Source: Corynebacterium jeikeium
Lineage (GTDB): Bacteria > Actinomycetota > Actinomycetes > Mycobacteriales > Mycobacteriaceae
Direction of reading: 5' to 3'
Length of the DNA stretch: 64,000 bases
Assembly (NCBI RefSeq): GCF_028609885.1
Contig: NZ_CP063195.1
Coordinates: forward strand, 868,001 to 932,000
Shown here: positions 26,854 to 35,550 of the stretch, in pieces
Layout: every line of letters begins with the position of its first letter
Numbering within the stretch: position 1 is the first letter of the stretch
Notes under the pieces: generated by a model
Told to the model about the DNA's origin: nothing
The model's database searches: none
Seen by the model: the letters and a program-made list of their open reading frames with translations, nothing else
Translations under genes and position numbers: made by a program

Positions 26854-27498
26854 TTAGGAGCGCGTGCGCTGGAGGATTCCGAAAGGCCTGGGATCTGCCG
26901 GGAACTTAAAATTCCGCAGAACATCGGTGAACCCAGCCTTGCGATAAAGCTGCCAGGCAGCGTTGGCTTCGCCTTCCACCTCGGGTGTTGAAAGCATCAC
27001 TGTGTTCTGTGGGGTGCGCTCTAGCAGGTCGTTGAGGATGGAGGTGCCGACGCCCTCACCCTGCGCCGCTGGGAGTACATGTATTTCGGATAATTCGGCG
27101 TAGGCATGCAAAATCCGAGTGGCTTCCGTCCGGGAGTTTCCGTTGAGTACTAGGCCACGGGCGACTTGGCGATACCACCAGGTGTTGGGGGAGCCGCGGA
27201 AAGTAAAGCCGATGCCTACGCAACGCTGCCGAGGGCTACTTGGGTCCGGTTGTTCCTCCGCGCGATGGAGAAGTGCCATGCTGCAGGTGAAGTCCGGCTG
27301 GGACCCGTTGTAGATCCACAGCGACTTGCGCTGGGCGTGCGTCTCCTTTGGGTAGTCCATGGCTGCCAGGTGAATATCGATGAGCTCGTCGAGTCGGGAT
27401 ATGAAGTGGCGGTTGGTGGCGGAGACCACGGACACGCGTAAGGGGGAACCTGTGGCGGGAATTGTGTGGGGGGCGTCTTGAGGCATGTCCTGAGGCAT
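26854..27498 (-). CDS. GNAT-family N-acetyltransferase
   Basis: A 214-aa protein with the acetyl-CoA-binding motif region EIHVLPAAQGEGVGTSILNDLLE followed by the C-terminal WQLYRKAGFTDVLRNFKFP typical of GNAT enzymes. The substrate is unknown. The homologue Rv2170 of M. tuberculosis sits in the same order and is reported as a lysine acetyltransferase. The ATG at 27498 or a second one at 27486 (repeat MPQDMPQD) could be used; neither has a clear ribosome-binding site. It is transcribed toward metF and divergently from the HEPN gene. Confidence 0.78.
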   Translation of the reverse strand: MPQDMPQDAPHTIPATGSPLRVSVVSATNRHFISRLDELIDIHLAAMDYPKETHAQRKSLWIYNGSQPDFTCSMALLHRAEEQPDPSSPRQRCVGIGFTFRGSPNTWWYRQVARGLVLNGNSRTEATRILHAYAELSEIHVLPAAQGEGVGTSILNDLLERTPQNTVMLSTPEVEGEANAAWQLYRKAGFTDVLRNFKFPADPRPFGILQRTRS

Positions 27499-27668
27499 GG
27501 GTTCAATAGTGCCCTGCCGTTGTTTTGGATGAAAGAAAATGGCGCGAAAAGTATGGAATGGAACATGTGTTCTATTTTATGTTTGACGTGACGGGGTTGT
27601 CTGAGCAGTTTCCTACTGTATGGGGCATCGATTAAGGCGGTAAGCCTGGAAGAAAAGAAGGGGACGAG

Positions 27669-28094
27669 ATGATGTCGGCGCAACCGAAGCAGCTGGGGCC
27701 ACGAGCTCGCTACAGTCGCAGCCGCGGGGCGAGGGGTTTTCTGGATGAGGCAGAGCGCCAGCTGGAACTGTCACGCGCGGAATTGCGCGAGCCGGAAGCG
27801 ATCGTCTACGCCTACCGGGCCGCCCTAAGGGCAGCGGGTGCGTTGATCGAATGGGAAATGGCTACGCGTAAACGTCGACCTTCCGGCAGTGCGTGGGCGA
27901 AGCTACGGGTATTACGACCGGACTTGGAAAACTGGGTAGAAACCTTTGAGGTTCACGCGCGAGTTGCCAGTCGGGCGGGGTTGGGGCTCAACCGGGGTCT
28001 GCCTGAAAATGCGCGGGGCGCGGTCTACCGTGATGCTTGCGACTTGGTGGACCTGGCCCGTGACGTGGTGGAGTACCTGCCGGAGGTGGCGTAG
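27669..28094 (+). CDS. SAV_6107-type HEPN-like protein
   Basis: A 141-aa, mostly helical protein. The pattern REPEAIVYAYRAALRAAGALIEW and the C-terminal RDACDLVDLARDVVEYLPEV fit the actinobacterial SAV_6107 HEPN family, small proteins of unknown function found near mraZ in many Actinobacteria. The classical HEPN RX4-6H motif is not obvious, so RNase activity should not be assumed. A ribosome-binding site (AGAAGGGG) precedes two adjacent ATG codons. Confidence 0.65.
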   Translation: MMSAQPKQLGPRARYSRSRGARGFLDEAERQLELSRAELREPEAIVYAYRAALRAAGALIEWEMATRKRRPSGSAWAKLRVLRPDLENWVETFEVHARVASRAGLGLNRGLPENARGAVYRDACDLVDLARDVVEYLPEVA

Positions 28095-28234
28095 GCGGAG
28101 AAGAATCGTTGTCCTAAAAGTGCTGGTTGATGTAGGGTGGACGGGTGAGAAGTGGGCTGGACGCGCACGGGCTGGAAACTTTTTTCGCGCCCTAGGCGTT
28201 GTTGAAAGTAGCCGCAAAGATTTGGGAGGTCGCG

Positions 28235-28645
28235 ATGGCTCTATCGGAGCAAGAGCAGAGGATGCTCGCGGAGATCGAACGGGCGTTAATCGCCGAGGAT
28301 CCGCGCTTGGCAAAGCAGGCTTCCAACAATGGTGCGCAGACGATCAGCTTCAATATTCGATCGATTGCGCTCATCGTCCTTGGTTTGACCGTGATGGTTG
28401 GTGGTATTGCTGCCGCGCAGCTGTCGCTATGGTTTGTGGGGCTGAGCGTACTCGGATTCCTAATTATGTTTGGCGGAGGTCTATTGGCATTCAGGTCCAA
28501 CGATGACCCGGAGACAGCAGCCATTAAGCGCTCCAAGTCCCCCAAGCGCAGCAAGGCGAGTGCGACAAAAGGGGCAAATTCCGGCCGCTCGGGTGGAATC
28601 GGCGACAAGATGGAAGATAACTTCCGCCGCCGCTTCGAGCGTTAG
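28235..28645 (+). CDS. DUF3040 membrane protein
   Basis: A 136-aa protein with the DUF3040 N-terminus (ALSEQEQRMLAEIERAL), two adjacent transmembrane helices (about 45-87) and a basic, disordered C-terminal tail. The homologue Rv2169c holds the same position. Function is unknown. GGGAGG 5 nt before the ATG at 28235 fixes the start. A strong terminator follows, closing this side before the division cluster. Confidence 0.8.
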   Translation: MALSEQEQRMLAEIERALIAEDPRLAKQASNNGAQTISFNIRSIALIVLGLTVMVGGIAAAQLSLWFVGLSVLGFLIMFGGGLLAFRSNDDPETAAIKRSKSPKRSKASATKGANSGRSGGIGDKMEDNFRRRFER

Positions 28646-28677
28646 GGCAAGCGCTTAGGCTGTAAAGAACAGCTAGA

Positions 28678-28713
28678 AACCACCGTCCTCCAATTGTGGA
28701 GGGCGGTGGTTTT
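28678..28713 (+). terminator. Intrinsic terminator after the DUF3040 gene
   Basis: AACCACCGTCCTCCA pairs with TGGAGGGCGGTGGTT (one mismatch) across a 4-nt loop and is followed by TTTTG. Confidence 0.9.
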
Positions 28714-28761
28714 GTTGTTGCCGGCCAAAAATGCCGCAGAAGGCGGAGGGGAATCTTTTTG

Positions 28762-28788
28762 CCCCACTTCACCCCACCTTGGTCCCCA
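28762..28788 (-). promoter_or_regulatory. Second MraZ-box-like array, opposite orientation
   Basis: Read on the minus strand, TGGGG occurs three times (ending at 28784, 28772 and 28762), with steps of 12 and 10 nt. The 17-mer covering the last two units differs from the array at 29048-29064 at one position (GTGAA instead of GTAAA), so the two sites are related copies. Confidence 0.5.
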
Positions 28789-29038
28789 TTGGTCTTTGTG
28801 GGCGAGAGCGAAAAGGTGGTTTCAGGTATCCGTTGCGGAGTATTTGGATGTCTTACCTGGGGAAATGTCTCGGCTAGCTCAGGTAGGTGGGGTGGGAGAA
28901 GGTGGCGTCACGAAGGGAAAGAGTGATTGGTGGCGTGCGAAACGGTGAGAGCAAAAGGGGTAAAGTGCAGCTTTAGCGTTGTTGATGTGAAGAATATTGA
29001 GAAAAGGTGCGCGAAAGTACCTCGTGTTGTGGAGTTTG

Positions 29039-29063
29039 TGGGGGAGAGTGGGGTAAAGTGGGG
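29039..29063 (+). promoter_or_regulatory. MraZ operator: three TGGGG repeats at exact 10-nt steps
   Basis: TGGGG starts at 29039, 29049 and 29059. Three TGGGN units separated by 5 nt are the operator described for E. coli MraZ. The array ends 135 nt before the mraZ start, so it probably serves autoregulation of the division cluster. Confidence 0.7.
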
Positions 29064-29198
29064 CTCGTTGGAACAAAGCTGTGCCAACGACTCCAAACTT
29101 CATAGCGAAACCACTGGTCAGGGCTAGTAACAGTCCGCTACCTACGGCAAAAACGGCGATAGAAAGCAAGAGATCTTCCAACGGAAAGGGGCCGATGC

Positions 29199-29630
29199 AT
29201 GTTTTTCGGCACCTTCACGCCGAAGCTTGACGACAAGGGTCGGTTGACCCTGCCTGCAAAGTTTCGGGAAGAGCTCGGTGAAGGCCTGATGGTCGTGAAG
29301 GGGCAGGACCGCAGCCTGGCTGTGTATCCCAAGGCAGAGTTTCTGGTGCGGGCGAAGAAGGCGGCTGAAGCCTCGCGCACAAACCCGAAAGCTCGCGCCT
29401 TTGTGCGCAACCTGGCGGCTAGTGCCGACGAGCAGAATCTCGATTCGCAGGGGCGTATCTCCGTCTCGGCGATGCACCGGGATTACGCAGGGCTGACGAA
29501 GGAGTGCGTGGTTATCGGCAACGTCGATTTCATCGAAATCTGGGATGCCGAGAGCTGGGCTGACTACAGCGCTGAGCATGAAGAGGATTTCTCGGACGGC
29601 GACGATGAAGTGCTGGCGACATTCCTGTAG
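29199..29630 (+). CDS. mraZ: Transcriptional regulator MraZ
   Basis: A 143-aa protein with two SpoVT/AbrB-like swapped-hairpin domains, forming ring-shaped oligomers that bind TGGGN repeats. The first domain carries [18 protein letters not shown] and the second [16 protein letters not shown]. The ATG giving MFFGTF is the family start; GGAAAGGGG lies about 8 nt upstream. The acidic C-terminus ([12 protein letters not shown]) is longer than in E. coli. It heads the dcw cluster, and the triple repeat upstream suggests it represses its own promoter. Confidence 0.95.
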   Translation: MFFGTFTPKLDDKGRLTLPAKFREELGEGLMVVKGQDRSLAVYPKAEFLVRAKKAAEASRTNPKARAFVRNLAASADEQNLDSQGRISVSAMHRDYAGLTKECVVIGNVDFIEIWDAESWADYSAEHEEDFSDGDDEVLATFL

Positions 29631-29690
29631 GACCTTTAGACCCTGGAGGCCTTAGCGCCTGGCCGATTAGGACAAATTAATAGTGAAAAC

Positions 29691-29792
29691 GGAGTGTGCG
29701 CAGGCCCTTACCTGCGTGGACGACGCGGAATCTTGACGTACTTCCCCAATGTCAAGCCCGCACCCACGCAGGTGAGGCCCTGTACGCACTCC
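29691..29792 (+). promoter_or_regulatory. Long structured RNA element between mraZ and rsmH
   Basis: The two arms of a ~100-nt hairpin match over about 29 positions: GGAGTG (29691-29696) with CACTCC (29787-29792), interrupted pairing through CAGG and CCT, then ten perfect pairs ACCTGCGTGG (29710-29719) with CCACGCAGGT (29764-29773). An inner stem CTTGAC/GTCAAG (29732-29737, 29751-29756) closes the tip. TTTAGCTTTT follows. The position agrees with the mraW RNA motif described in Actinobacteria; I cannot test the covariance model here. Confidence 0.6.
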
Positions 29793-29806
29793 TTTAGCTT
29801 TTGAGT

Positions 29807-29824
29807 CACATAAGTATTTATGTG
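29807..29824. promoter_or_regulatory. Inverted repeat in the rsmH leader
   Basis: CACATAA and TTATGTG form a perfect 7-bp inverted repeat around GTAT, just after the long hairpin and 83 nt before the rsmH start. Confidence 0.4.
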
Positions 29825-29906
29825 GCACATGAATTGTTTGGAGCCCCAGAAAAGGCTTGTGAACAGGGTCGAAGATAAAACGCAGTGAAGGAAGGAGGGA
29901 ACATCG

Positions 29907-30935
29907 ATGAGCGAAGAACACGGCCACATCCCAGTCATGCGCGACCGCATGGTCGAACTCGTAGGTCTGGGTGTGAACAGCGAGAACGCGCCCGCCCGCC
30001 CTGTCATCGTCGACGGCACCCTCGGCGCCGGCGGACACAGCGAGGCTTTTCTTGACGCCTTTCCTCACGCAATTGTCGTCGGCCTGGACCGCGACCCCAA
30101 TGCGCTGGCAGAAGCTAATGCGCGTCTGGCACGCTTCGGGGACCGCTTTGTGTCTTATCAAACCCGTTTCGACGGAGTAACCGAGGCGCTGGAGGACCTG
30201 ATGGAACAGGGCAAGCTTCCAGCCAGCGTGCGGGAACACGGTATCTCCGGGTTCCTGTTCGACCTCGGCGTGTCCTCCATGCAGCTGGATCAGCCGGAAC
30301 GTGGCTTCGCCTATGCGGTAGACGCTCCGTTGGACATGCGCATGGATCCCAGCAGTCCGCTGACCGCCGCCGAGATCCTGAACACCTACAGTCACGGCGA
30401 GATCGCGCGCATTTTGAAGACCTACGGCGATGAACGCTTCGCCGGAAAGATTGCCTCCGCAGTTGTCCGCGAGCGTGAAAAGCAGCCCTTCGAGAACTCA
30501 GCGCGTTTGGTGGAGCTGTTGTACGCAACCATTCCGGCGGCATCGCGCCGCACCGGCGGACACCCAGCGAAGCGAACCTTTCAGGCGCTGCGCGTCGAGG
30601 TGAACGCTGAACTCGAATCGCTGGAGAACCTCATTCCGGAGATTTCCCGCTGGCTACATGTTGGTGCCGTGGGAGTGTTTATGAGCTACCAGTCGCTGGA
30701 AGACAAGATCGTCAAGAAGGCGTTGGTGCAGCTCAGTACCTCGAAAACTCCGCCGGGGCTACCGATGGAGCTGCCCGGAATGGAGGCCGAGTTCGAGCTC
30801 AGAACCAGTGGGGCAGAAAAGGCCAGCGAGGCGGAGATTGAACAAAACTCCCGGGCAGCCCCTGTGCGGGTGAGGGCCTACAGCAGGGTTAGTGACAGAG
30901 GAAAAACGATATTTCCGCTGGACACGCCCAGTTAG
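29907..30935 (+). CDS. rsmH: 16S rRNA (cytosine-1402-N4)-methyltransferase
   Basis: Methylates C1402 of 16S rRNA in the ribosomal decoding region (also called MraW). The 342-aa product has the SAM-binding segment [15 protein letters not shown] near residues 33-47, [27 protein letters not shown] and [24 protein letters not shown] stands 8 nt before the ATG. It follows mraZ after 276 nt that hold the long hairpin, so its expression may be set by attenuation in addition to MraZ. Confidence 0.96.
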   Translation: MSEEHGHIPVMRDRMVELVGLGVNSENAPARPVIVDGTLGAGGHSEAFLDAFPHAIVVGLDRDPNALAEANARLARFGDRFVSYQTRFDGVTEALEDLMEQGKLPASVREHGISGFLFDLGVSSMQLDQPERGFAYAVDAPLDMRMDPSSPLTAAEILNTYSHGEIARILKTYGDERFAGKIASAVVREREKQPFENSARLVELLYATIPAASRRTGGHPAKRTFQALRVEVNAELESLENLIPEISRWLHVGAVGVFMSYQSLEDKIVKKALVQLSTSKTPPGLPMELPGMEAEFELRTSGAEKASEAEIEQNSRAAPVRVRAYSRVSDRGKTIFPLDTPS

Positions 30936-31004
30936 CTAAGCAAAACCCCTAAATGCCACTGATAGAAACAGACCCGAACCTACCGAAACTTCGGAAGGAA
31001 TCAC

Positions 31005-31937
31005 ATGACAGCACCAGGCACCATCCGCACCCGAGGCCAGCGCACCGACCGCGATCGCACCACCGTAGCCGGTCGCAGCGTTGCCGACCGCTCACGCGCC
31101 AAGGCTCGCCCGGCACGCTCTAGTCAGCGCACCGCAGAGCCTGTCCGCCGCGGAAGTGCCTGGGATACCGACAGCACCACGCGTGTCGGCCGAAGCCGCA
31201 CCAACGCGGGTGCGCGCACCAGTGCTCGCACAAGCACTGTGGGGCGCAGCGCTCGCCGCCTTGGAGGTAGCCGAGTAGGGTCGCGCCAGCAGGTATCGGT
31301 TCGCGGACGGCGAATCATTGCCCTGGAGCGCGGAAATCCGCAGCTAACCCGCCGCATCGCGCTGGCACTTACCGTGTTCATCCTCGGAGTGGTTTCCGTC
31401 ATGGCGCTTTCTGCCGCAACCACCAAGCAGTCCTTCCAGATCGCCGACGCTCAGTCTCGCAGCACCACCCTGGATAACGAGATTGAAAGTTTGAACCGGG
31501 ACGTTGCAAACGCAAAGTCCTCTGCCAACATCGCCAAGGAAGCCAGCGAGATGGGAATGGTTACCCCGAAGCAGTCCGGCATTCTGGAGGATCGCGACGG
31601 AAAGGTTAAGGAAACCCGCCCGGCCGACGCTGAGGGTGGCAAGGAGGTCGTGGACGTCAACGGTAATGCCAAGCGCCGCGGAGCTACCAGTGATCCGAAC
31701 GAGACCAGCCGTGTAGAGGGGTTGCACCCGAACAACCCGATTGTCGCTGGCGATAGTGCCCCGGATGTTAGCGCCAGTGCCCCGGGTAACACCTCGCAGA
31801 GCAACGGCGGCCTGCCGTACTCCGGCAATTCGGCAGGCCAGGCACCGGCTGCTGCTCCAGCTCCGGCTCCGGCGGCACCGGCACCTGCTCCCGCTCCAGC
31901 GCCCGCAGCGGAAGCCCCGGCCCCGGCGGCACGCTAG
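31005..31937 (+). CDS. ftsL: Cell division protein FtsL-like
   Basis: A 310-aa single-pass membrane protein in the FtsL position. A very basic, Arg/Ser/Thr-rich cytoplasmic segment (about 1-110) precedes one transmembrane helix at about 123-145, a short coiled coil (KQSFQIADAQSRSTTLDNEIESLNRDV) and a low-complexity Ala-Pro tail (PAPAPA repeats) outside the cell. FtsL forms a complex with FtsQ and DivIC that activates FtsW-FtsI. The protein is far longer than E. coli FtsL because of both disordered ends, a corynebacterial and mycobacterial trait. Confidence 0.85.
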   Translation: MTAPGTIRTRGQRTDRDRTTVAGRSVADRSRAKARPARSSQRTAEPVRRGSAWDTDSTTRVGRSRTNAGARTSARTSTVGRSARRLGGSRVGSRQQVSVRGRRIIALERGNPQLTRRIALALTVFILGVVSVMALSAATTKQSFQIADAQSRSTTLDNEIESLNRDVANAKSSANIAKEASEMGMVTPKQSGILEDRDGKVKETRPADAEGGKEVVDVNGNAKRRGATSDPNETSRVEGLHPNNPIVAGDSAPDVSASAPGNTSQSNGGLPYSGNSAGQAPAAAPAPAPAAPAPAPAPAPAAEAPAPAAR

Positions 31938-31970
31938 ATCTCTGGACAGCCAATCGAAAACTTCAGACAC

Positions 31971-31995
31971 GCCGGGGCCAACCCCGGCTTGTTTT
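31971..31995 (+). terminator. Terminator-like hairpin between ftsL and ftsI
   Basis: GCCGGGG, loop CCAA, CCCCGGC, then TTGTTTT. It lies inside the dcw cluster, so it is more likely a partial terminator tuning ftsL to ftsI ratios than a full stop. Confidence 0.6.
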
Positions 31996-32045
31996 CGTAA
32001 TTGCGAGGACAATAACCAAGAGTGAATAGAAAGGAGGGCAACCAC

Positions 32046-33938
32046 GTGTCTACCCCTAACGACCGCCGCTCCCCGCGGACGGTTGAATCCAACTCGTGGT
32101 TGATCCTGGATACCTCCTTCGCGCGTTTCAGTAAGCGCGTCCGCCTTGTATTCCTGGTCGTCTTCTTGACGGTCCTCGCTTTGCTGTTGCGCCTGGTCTG
32201 GGTTCAGCTGGTGGCTAGCCCGTCGTTGTCTACTCAAGCTCAGATGCAGCGCACTTCCGTGATTACCGAACCAGCCCTGCGCGGCGGCATCACCGACCGT
32301 AACGGTCAGGTGTTGGCCTACACAATGGATGCACGGAGCCTGTCGGTGCATCCAAAGAAGCTTGAGGAGTTCATGCAAGAGCGTCATGAACTAGATCCCG
32401 AAGGTGTGCCCGAGCCCAAGCGGCGCATCGAAGACATCGCCAAGCGTCTGCCCGAGATGATCAATAAAGAAGGCGACGATATCGAGGAAGACGATATCCG
32501 CAAGAAGCTGACCAGCGACAAAGACTATGAGGTGCTGGTGCGCAACGTCGACCCGGACGTAGCGGAGAAGGTCGCTGAGGAATTCCCCGAGATTACCGCT
32601 GAGCGCCAGGATCTGCGTCAATACCCCAACGGCGCGGTGGCGCAGAACATGATCGGCAAGATCAGTACCGATAACCAGGGACAATTCGGCCTGGAGCTTT
32701 CCCAGGATGCGCGCCTGCAGGGCATCAACGGTTCCCGCACCGTGGATGTTGCCGGCGATGGCTACCTGATCCCGGGCTCCACCCGCGACGTGCACCCAGC
32801 CGTCAATGGTGATTCCTACGAGCTGACCATCGACCTGGACGCGCAGACGTATGTGCAGCAGGCGCTGCAGCAGGCGCGGGAGAAGTCGGGCGCAAAGTCC
32901 GCCTCGGCCGTCGTGCTGGATTCGAAGACTGGCGAGATCATCGCCATGGGCTCCAGTGATTCGATCGACCCTAACGGGGACATTGAAAAGCAGCTGAAGC
33001 GCAAGAAGGTCTTTGGCGACCGCGCAACGGCCGATTCCTTTGAACCCGGCTCCGTGGCCAAGATCATGACCGCCGCCGCGGCTATCCAGGAAGGCAAAAC
33101 CACCCCGGATGAGGTTTTGAAGGTTCCCGGCAGCATCGATATGTCCGGCGTGACCGTTAAGGATGCGTGGGAGCATGGTGAGGTTCCGTACACCACCACG
33201 GGCGTTTTTGGTAAGTCCTCGAACGTTGGCACCCTGATGCTCGCGCAGCGCGTGGGCGAGGACAAGATGTACGACTACTTCCGCAAGTTCGGCGTGGGTC
33301 AAGCCGCGGGCGTGGGCCTGCCCTATGAGGTATCCGGCTACATGCCAGAGCTAAGCCAGTGGTCTGGCGGCACCTTCGCGAACCTGCCGATCGGTCAGGG
33401 TATGTCCATGAGTTTGCTGCAGATGACCAGCATTTACCAGGCGCTGGCCAATGATGGCGTGCGCGTGGAGCCCAGGTTGATCAACAAGATCACCAGCTCC
33501 GACGGAGCGGAGCTGGCCGCCGACCCAGCGAAAGAGACTCGTGTGGTTTCCCCGGAGACAGCCCGCACAACCGTGGACATGTTCCGCGCAGTCACGCAGA
33601 AGGATGAGACAGGTGTGCAGCAGGGCAGTGGTGCACCGGCTGCGATCGACGGCTACCAGGTTTCCGGCAAGACGGGTACAGCCCAGCAGGTCGATCCGGA
33701 TACCGGAGCTTATTCTAACTCCGCCTACTGGATTAACTTCGCTGGCATTGCGCCCGCCGACAAGCCCCGCTTCGTCGTGGGCATCATGCTGGACAATCCC
33801 CAGCGTGGAACTGACGGGGGCGCGGGTGGCAGTGCTGCACCTTTGTTCCACGACATCATGGCGTGGATGCTCGACCACTACAATGTGCCGCTGTCTGAGA
33901 AGGCAGGGCCAAAGCTGATGCTGGAGGCAAATCAATGA
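32046..33938 (+). CDS. ftsI: Septal peptidoglycan transpeptidase (class B PBP, FtsI)
   Basis: A 630-aa class B penicillin-binding protein that cross-links septal peptidoglycan. It has one N-terminal transmembrane helix (about 32-54), a pedestal domain with RGGITDRNGQVLAY, and a transpeptidase domain with SVAK (Ser336, Lys339), SSN (391-393) and KTG (542-544). The GTG at 32046 has AAAGGAGG 8 nt upstream, which decides it over an in-frame GTG at 32022. The stop overlaps murE (ATGA). Confidence 0.95.
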   Translation: MSTPNDRRSPRTVESNSWLILDTSFARFSKRVRLVFLVVFLTVLALLLRLVWVQLVASPSLSTQAQMQRTSVITEPALRGGITDRNGQVLAYTMDARSLSVHPKKLEEFMQERHELDPEGVPEPKRRIEDIAKRLPEMINKEGDDIEEDDIRKKLTSDKDYEVLVRNVDPDVAEKVAEEFPEITAERQDLRQYPNGAVAQNMIGKISTDNQGQFGLELSQDARLQGINGSRTVDVAGDGYLIPGSTRDVHPAVNGDSYELTIDLDAQTYVQQALQQAREKSGAKSASAVVLDSKTGEIIAMGSSDSIDPNGDIEKQLKRKKVFGDRATADSFEPGSVAKIMTAAAAIQEGKTTPDEVLKVPGSIDMSGVTVKDAWEHGEVPYTTTGVFGKSSNVGTLMLAQRVGEDKMYDYFRKFGVGQAAGVGLPYEVSGYMPELSQWSGGTFANLPIGQGMSMSLLQMTSIYQALANDGVRVEPRLINKITSSDGAELAADPAKETRVVSPETARTTVDMFRAVTQKDETGVQQGSGAPAAIDGYQVSGKTGTAQQVDPDTGAYSNSAYWINFAGIAPADKPRFVVGIMLDNPQRGTDGGAGGSAAPLFHDIMAWMLDHYNVPLSEKAGPKLMLEANQ

Positions 33939-35545
33939 CATCGTTGAAGCAGCTCGCTGAAATCTGCGGAGGCACCCTCACTGGGCCTTGGGAAGGCGTT
34001 GAGGTGACCTCCGCCGCGATTGGTTCTCAAGATGTGGAGCAGGGTGGTTTGTTCTGCGCCGTTCCCGGACAGAAGGTCCACGGCGCGACCTTCGCCGCGG
34101 ATAGCAAAGCCGCCGCTGTTCTGACCGATGCCGCAGGCCAGCGCATTATTGATGACGCCCCCACGCCGCTACCGTGCATCGTTGTCGACAACGTTCGCAA
34201 GTGGATGGGGCCGGTAGCTGCAGAGGTTTATGGCCACCCGGCGCGTCAGTTGAAGACCATCGGGATTACCGGTACGTCGGGCAAGACCACCACCAGCTAC
34301 TTGGTGGAAAAGGCTCTTCTGGAATCCGGACTGCGGGTGGGCCTGATCGGCACCACGGGTACACGCATCAACGGCCAGCCCATCCCTACCTCACTGACTA
34401 CTCCCGAGGCACCCACGCTGCAGGCCTTGCTGGCACGAATGGTGGCCGAGGGAGTCACGCACCTCGTGATGGAGGTTTCCAGCCACGCATTGCAGCTAGG
34501 CCGCGTGCACGGCGTGCACTTTGACGTGGTGGCGTTTACGAACCTGAGCCAGGATCACCTGGATTTCCATCCGACGATGGAGGACTACTTCCAGGCGAAA
34601 GCGCTGCTGTTCGAACGCGCGGAGGATGGTGGTGTTCCGGGCACCGCTGTGGTCTGTTGTGAGGACGAGTGGGGCGAGCGCATGCGCGCCATCGCCGCGA
34701 AGTACTCGTCGACCGTGGCGCTGTACCCCCAGGGCGGCAACCACGAGGCCGAAACCGGCAGCCCCGTGTGGTCTATTGCTTCCGCCGAGGTGGCTCCCAA
34801 CGGCCGCCAGCACATTCGCCTGTCTATCGCGGGCGGCTCCGAACCGCGAGAGTTGGATTACAGCATCGGCATGGCGGGTTCCTTTAACCAGGCCAACAGC
34901 CTGGTGGCTCTGGCCTGCATCGAGGCAGTCACTGGAGAACCGCTGTCTAGCGATAGCACAGCCGTACAGGCTCTGGCGGACGTGCAGGTTCCCGGCCGGA
35001 TGCAGCTGGTCGAGGAAGGCCAAGACTTCCTGGCCATGGTTGACTATGCGCACAAGCCGGGCGCGGTGCAGGCCGTGCTGGGCAGCTTGCACGACTATCT
35101 GCCGGATCCGGCAGCCCGCATTGGCATCGTCCTCGGAGCCGGTGGAAACCGCGATCACGACAAGCGCGCGATCATGGGCCGTATCGCCGCGGAGTTGGCG
35201 GATGCGGTGTTCGTCACGGATGACAATCCCCGGGATGAGGAACCTTCCGTGATTAGGGAGGCTATTTACGCCGGGGCGCGAGAGGGCGTCCAAAAGAAGG
35301 AACAAGAACAATCAACCAACGCCGAGACCGTGTGCGAGATCGTGCCCGACCGTGCGGAGGCCATCGCCGCAGCCGTAACCTGGGCACGGCCCGGCGATGC
35401 GGTGGTCGTCGCCGGTAAGGGGCATGAAAAGGGGCAACTTGTGGCAGGAAAGATGCATCCCTTCGACGATGTGGAGGAGTTGGCGACGGCTTTGAAGAAC
35501 CGGGTACGGCAAGAGCGTGAGGCAGATAATGGTGAAGGTAGGTAG
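33935..35545 (+). CDS. murE: UDP-MurNAc-tripeptide synthetase (meso-diaminopimelate-adding)
   Basis: Adds the third stem amino acid to UDP-MurNAc-L-Ala-D-Glu with ATP. The 536-aa protein carries the P-loop TGTSGKTTT (112-120), the carbamate-lysine region and, decisively, DNPR at 430-433, the motif that selects meso-diaminopimelate rather than lysine. This agrees with the A1-gamma peptidoglycan of Corynebacterium. It overlaps ftsI by 4 nt and ends 5 nt before murF. Confidence 0.97.
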   Translation: MTSLKQLAEICGGTLTGPWEGVEVTSAAIGSQDVEQGGLFCAVPGQKVHGATFAADSKAAAVLTDAAGQRIIDDAPTPLPCIVVDNVRKWMGPVAAEVYGHPARQLKTIGITGTSGKTTTSYLVEKALLESGLRVGLIGTTGTRINGQPIPTSLTTPEAPTLQALLARMVAEGVTHLVMEVSSHALQLGRVHGVHFDVVAFTNLSQDHLDFHPTMEDYFQAKALLFERAEDGGVPGTAVVCCEDEWGERMRAIAAKYSSTVALYPQGGNHEAETGSPVWSIASAEVAPNGRQHIRLSIAGGSEPRELDYSIGMAGSFNQANSLVALACIEAVTGEPLSSDSTAVQALADVQVPGRMQLVEEGQDFLAMVDYAHKPGAVQAVLGSLHDYLPDPAARIGIVLGAGGNRDHDKRAIMGRIAAELADAVFVTDDNPRDEEPSVIREAIYAGAREGVQKKEQEQSTNAETVCEIVPDRAEAIAAAVTWARPGDAVVVAGKGHEKGQLVAGKMHPFDDVEELATALKNRVRQEREADNGEGR

Positions 35546-35550
35546 CAGCG

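Larger units (their letters stand above)
28714..29198 (+). other. mraZ upstream region
   Basis: About 485 bp without a convincing gene, unusually rich in G-runs on the plus strand. It contains two MraZ-box-like arrays in opposite orientations (listed separately) and an 11-mer GGGGTAAAGTG at 28957-28967 and 29050-29060. Several short frames here are low-complexity and are not called. Confidence 0.6.

Noticed and set aside
28646..29198. Small genes in the mraZ upstream region
   Set aside because: The short frames are made of G-rich repeats, overlap each other on both strands and have no start signals.
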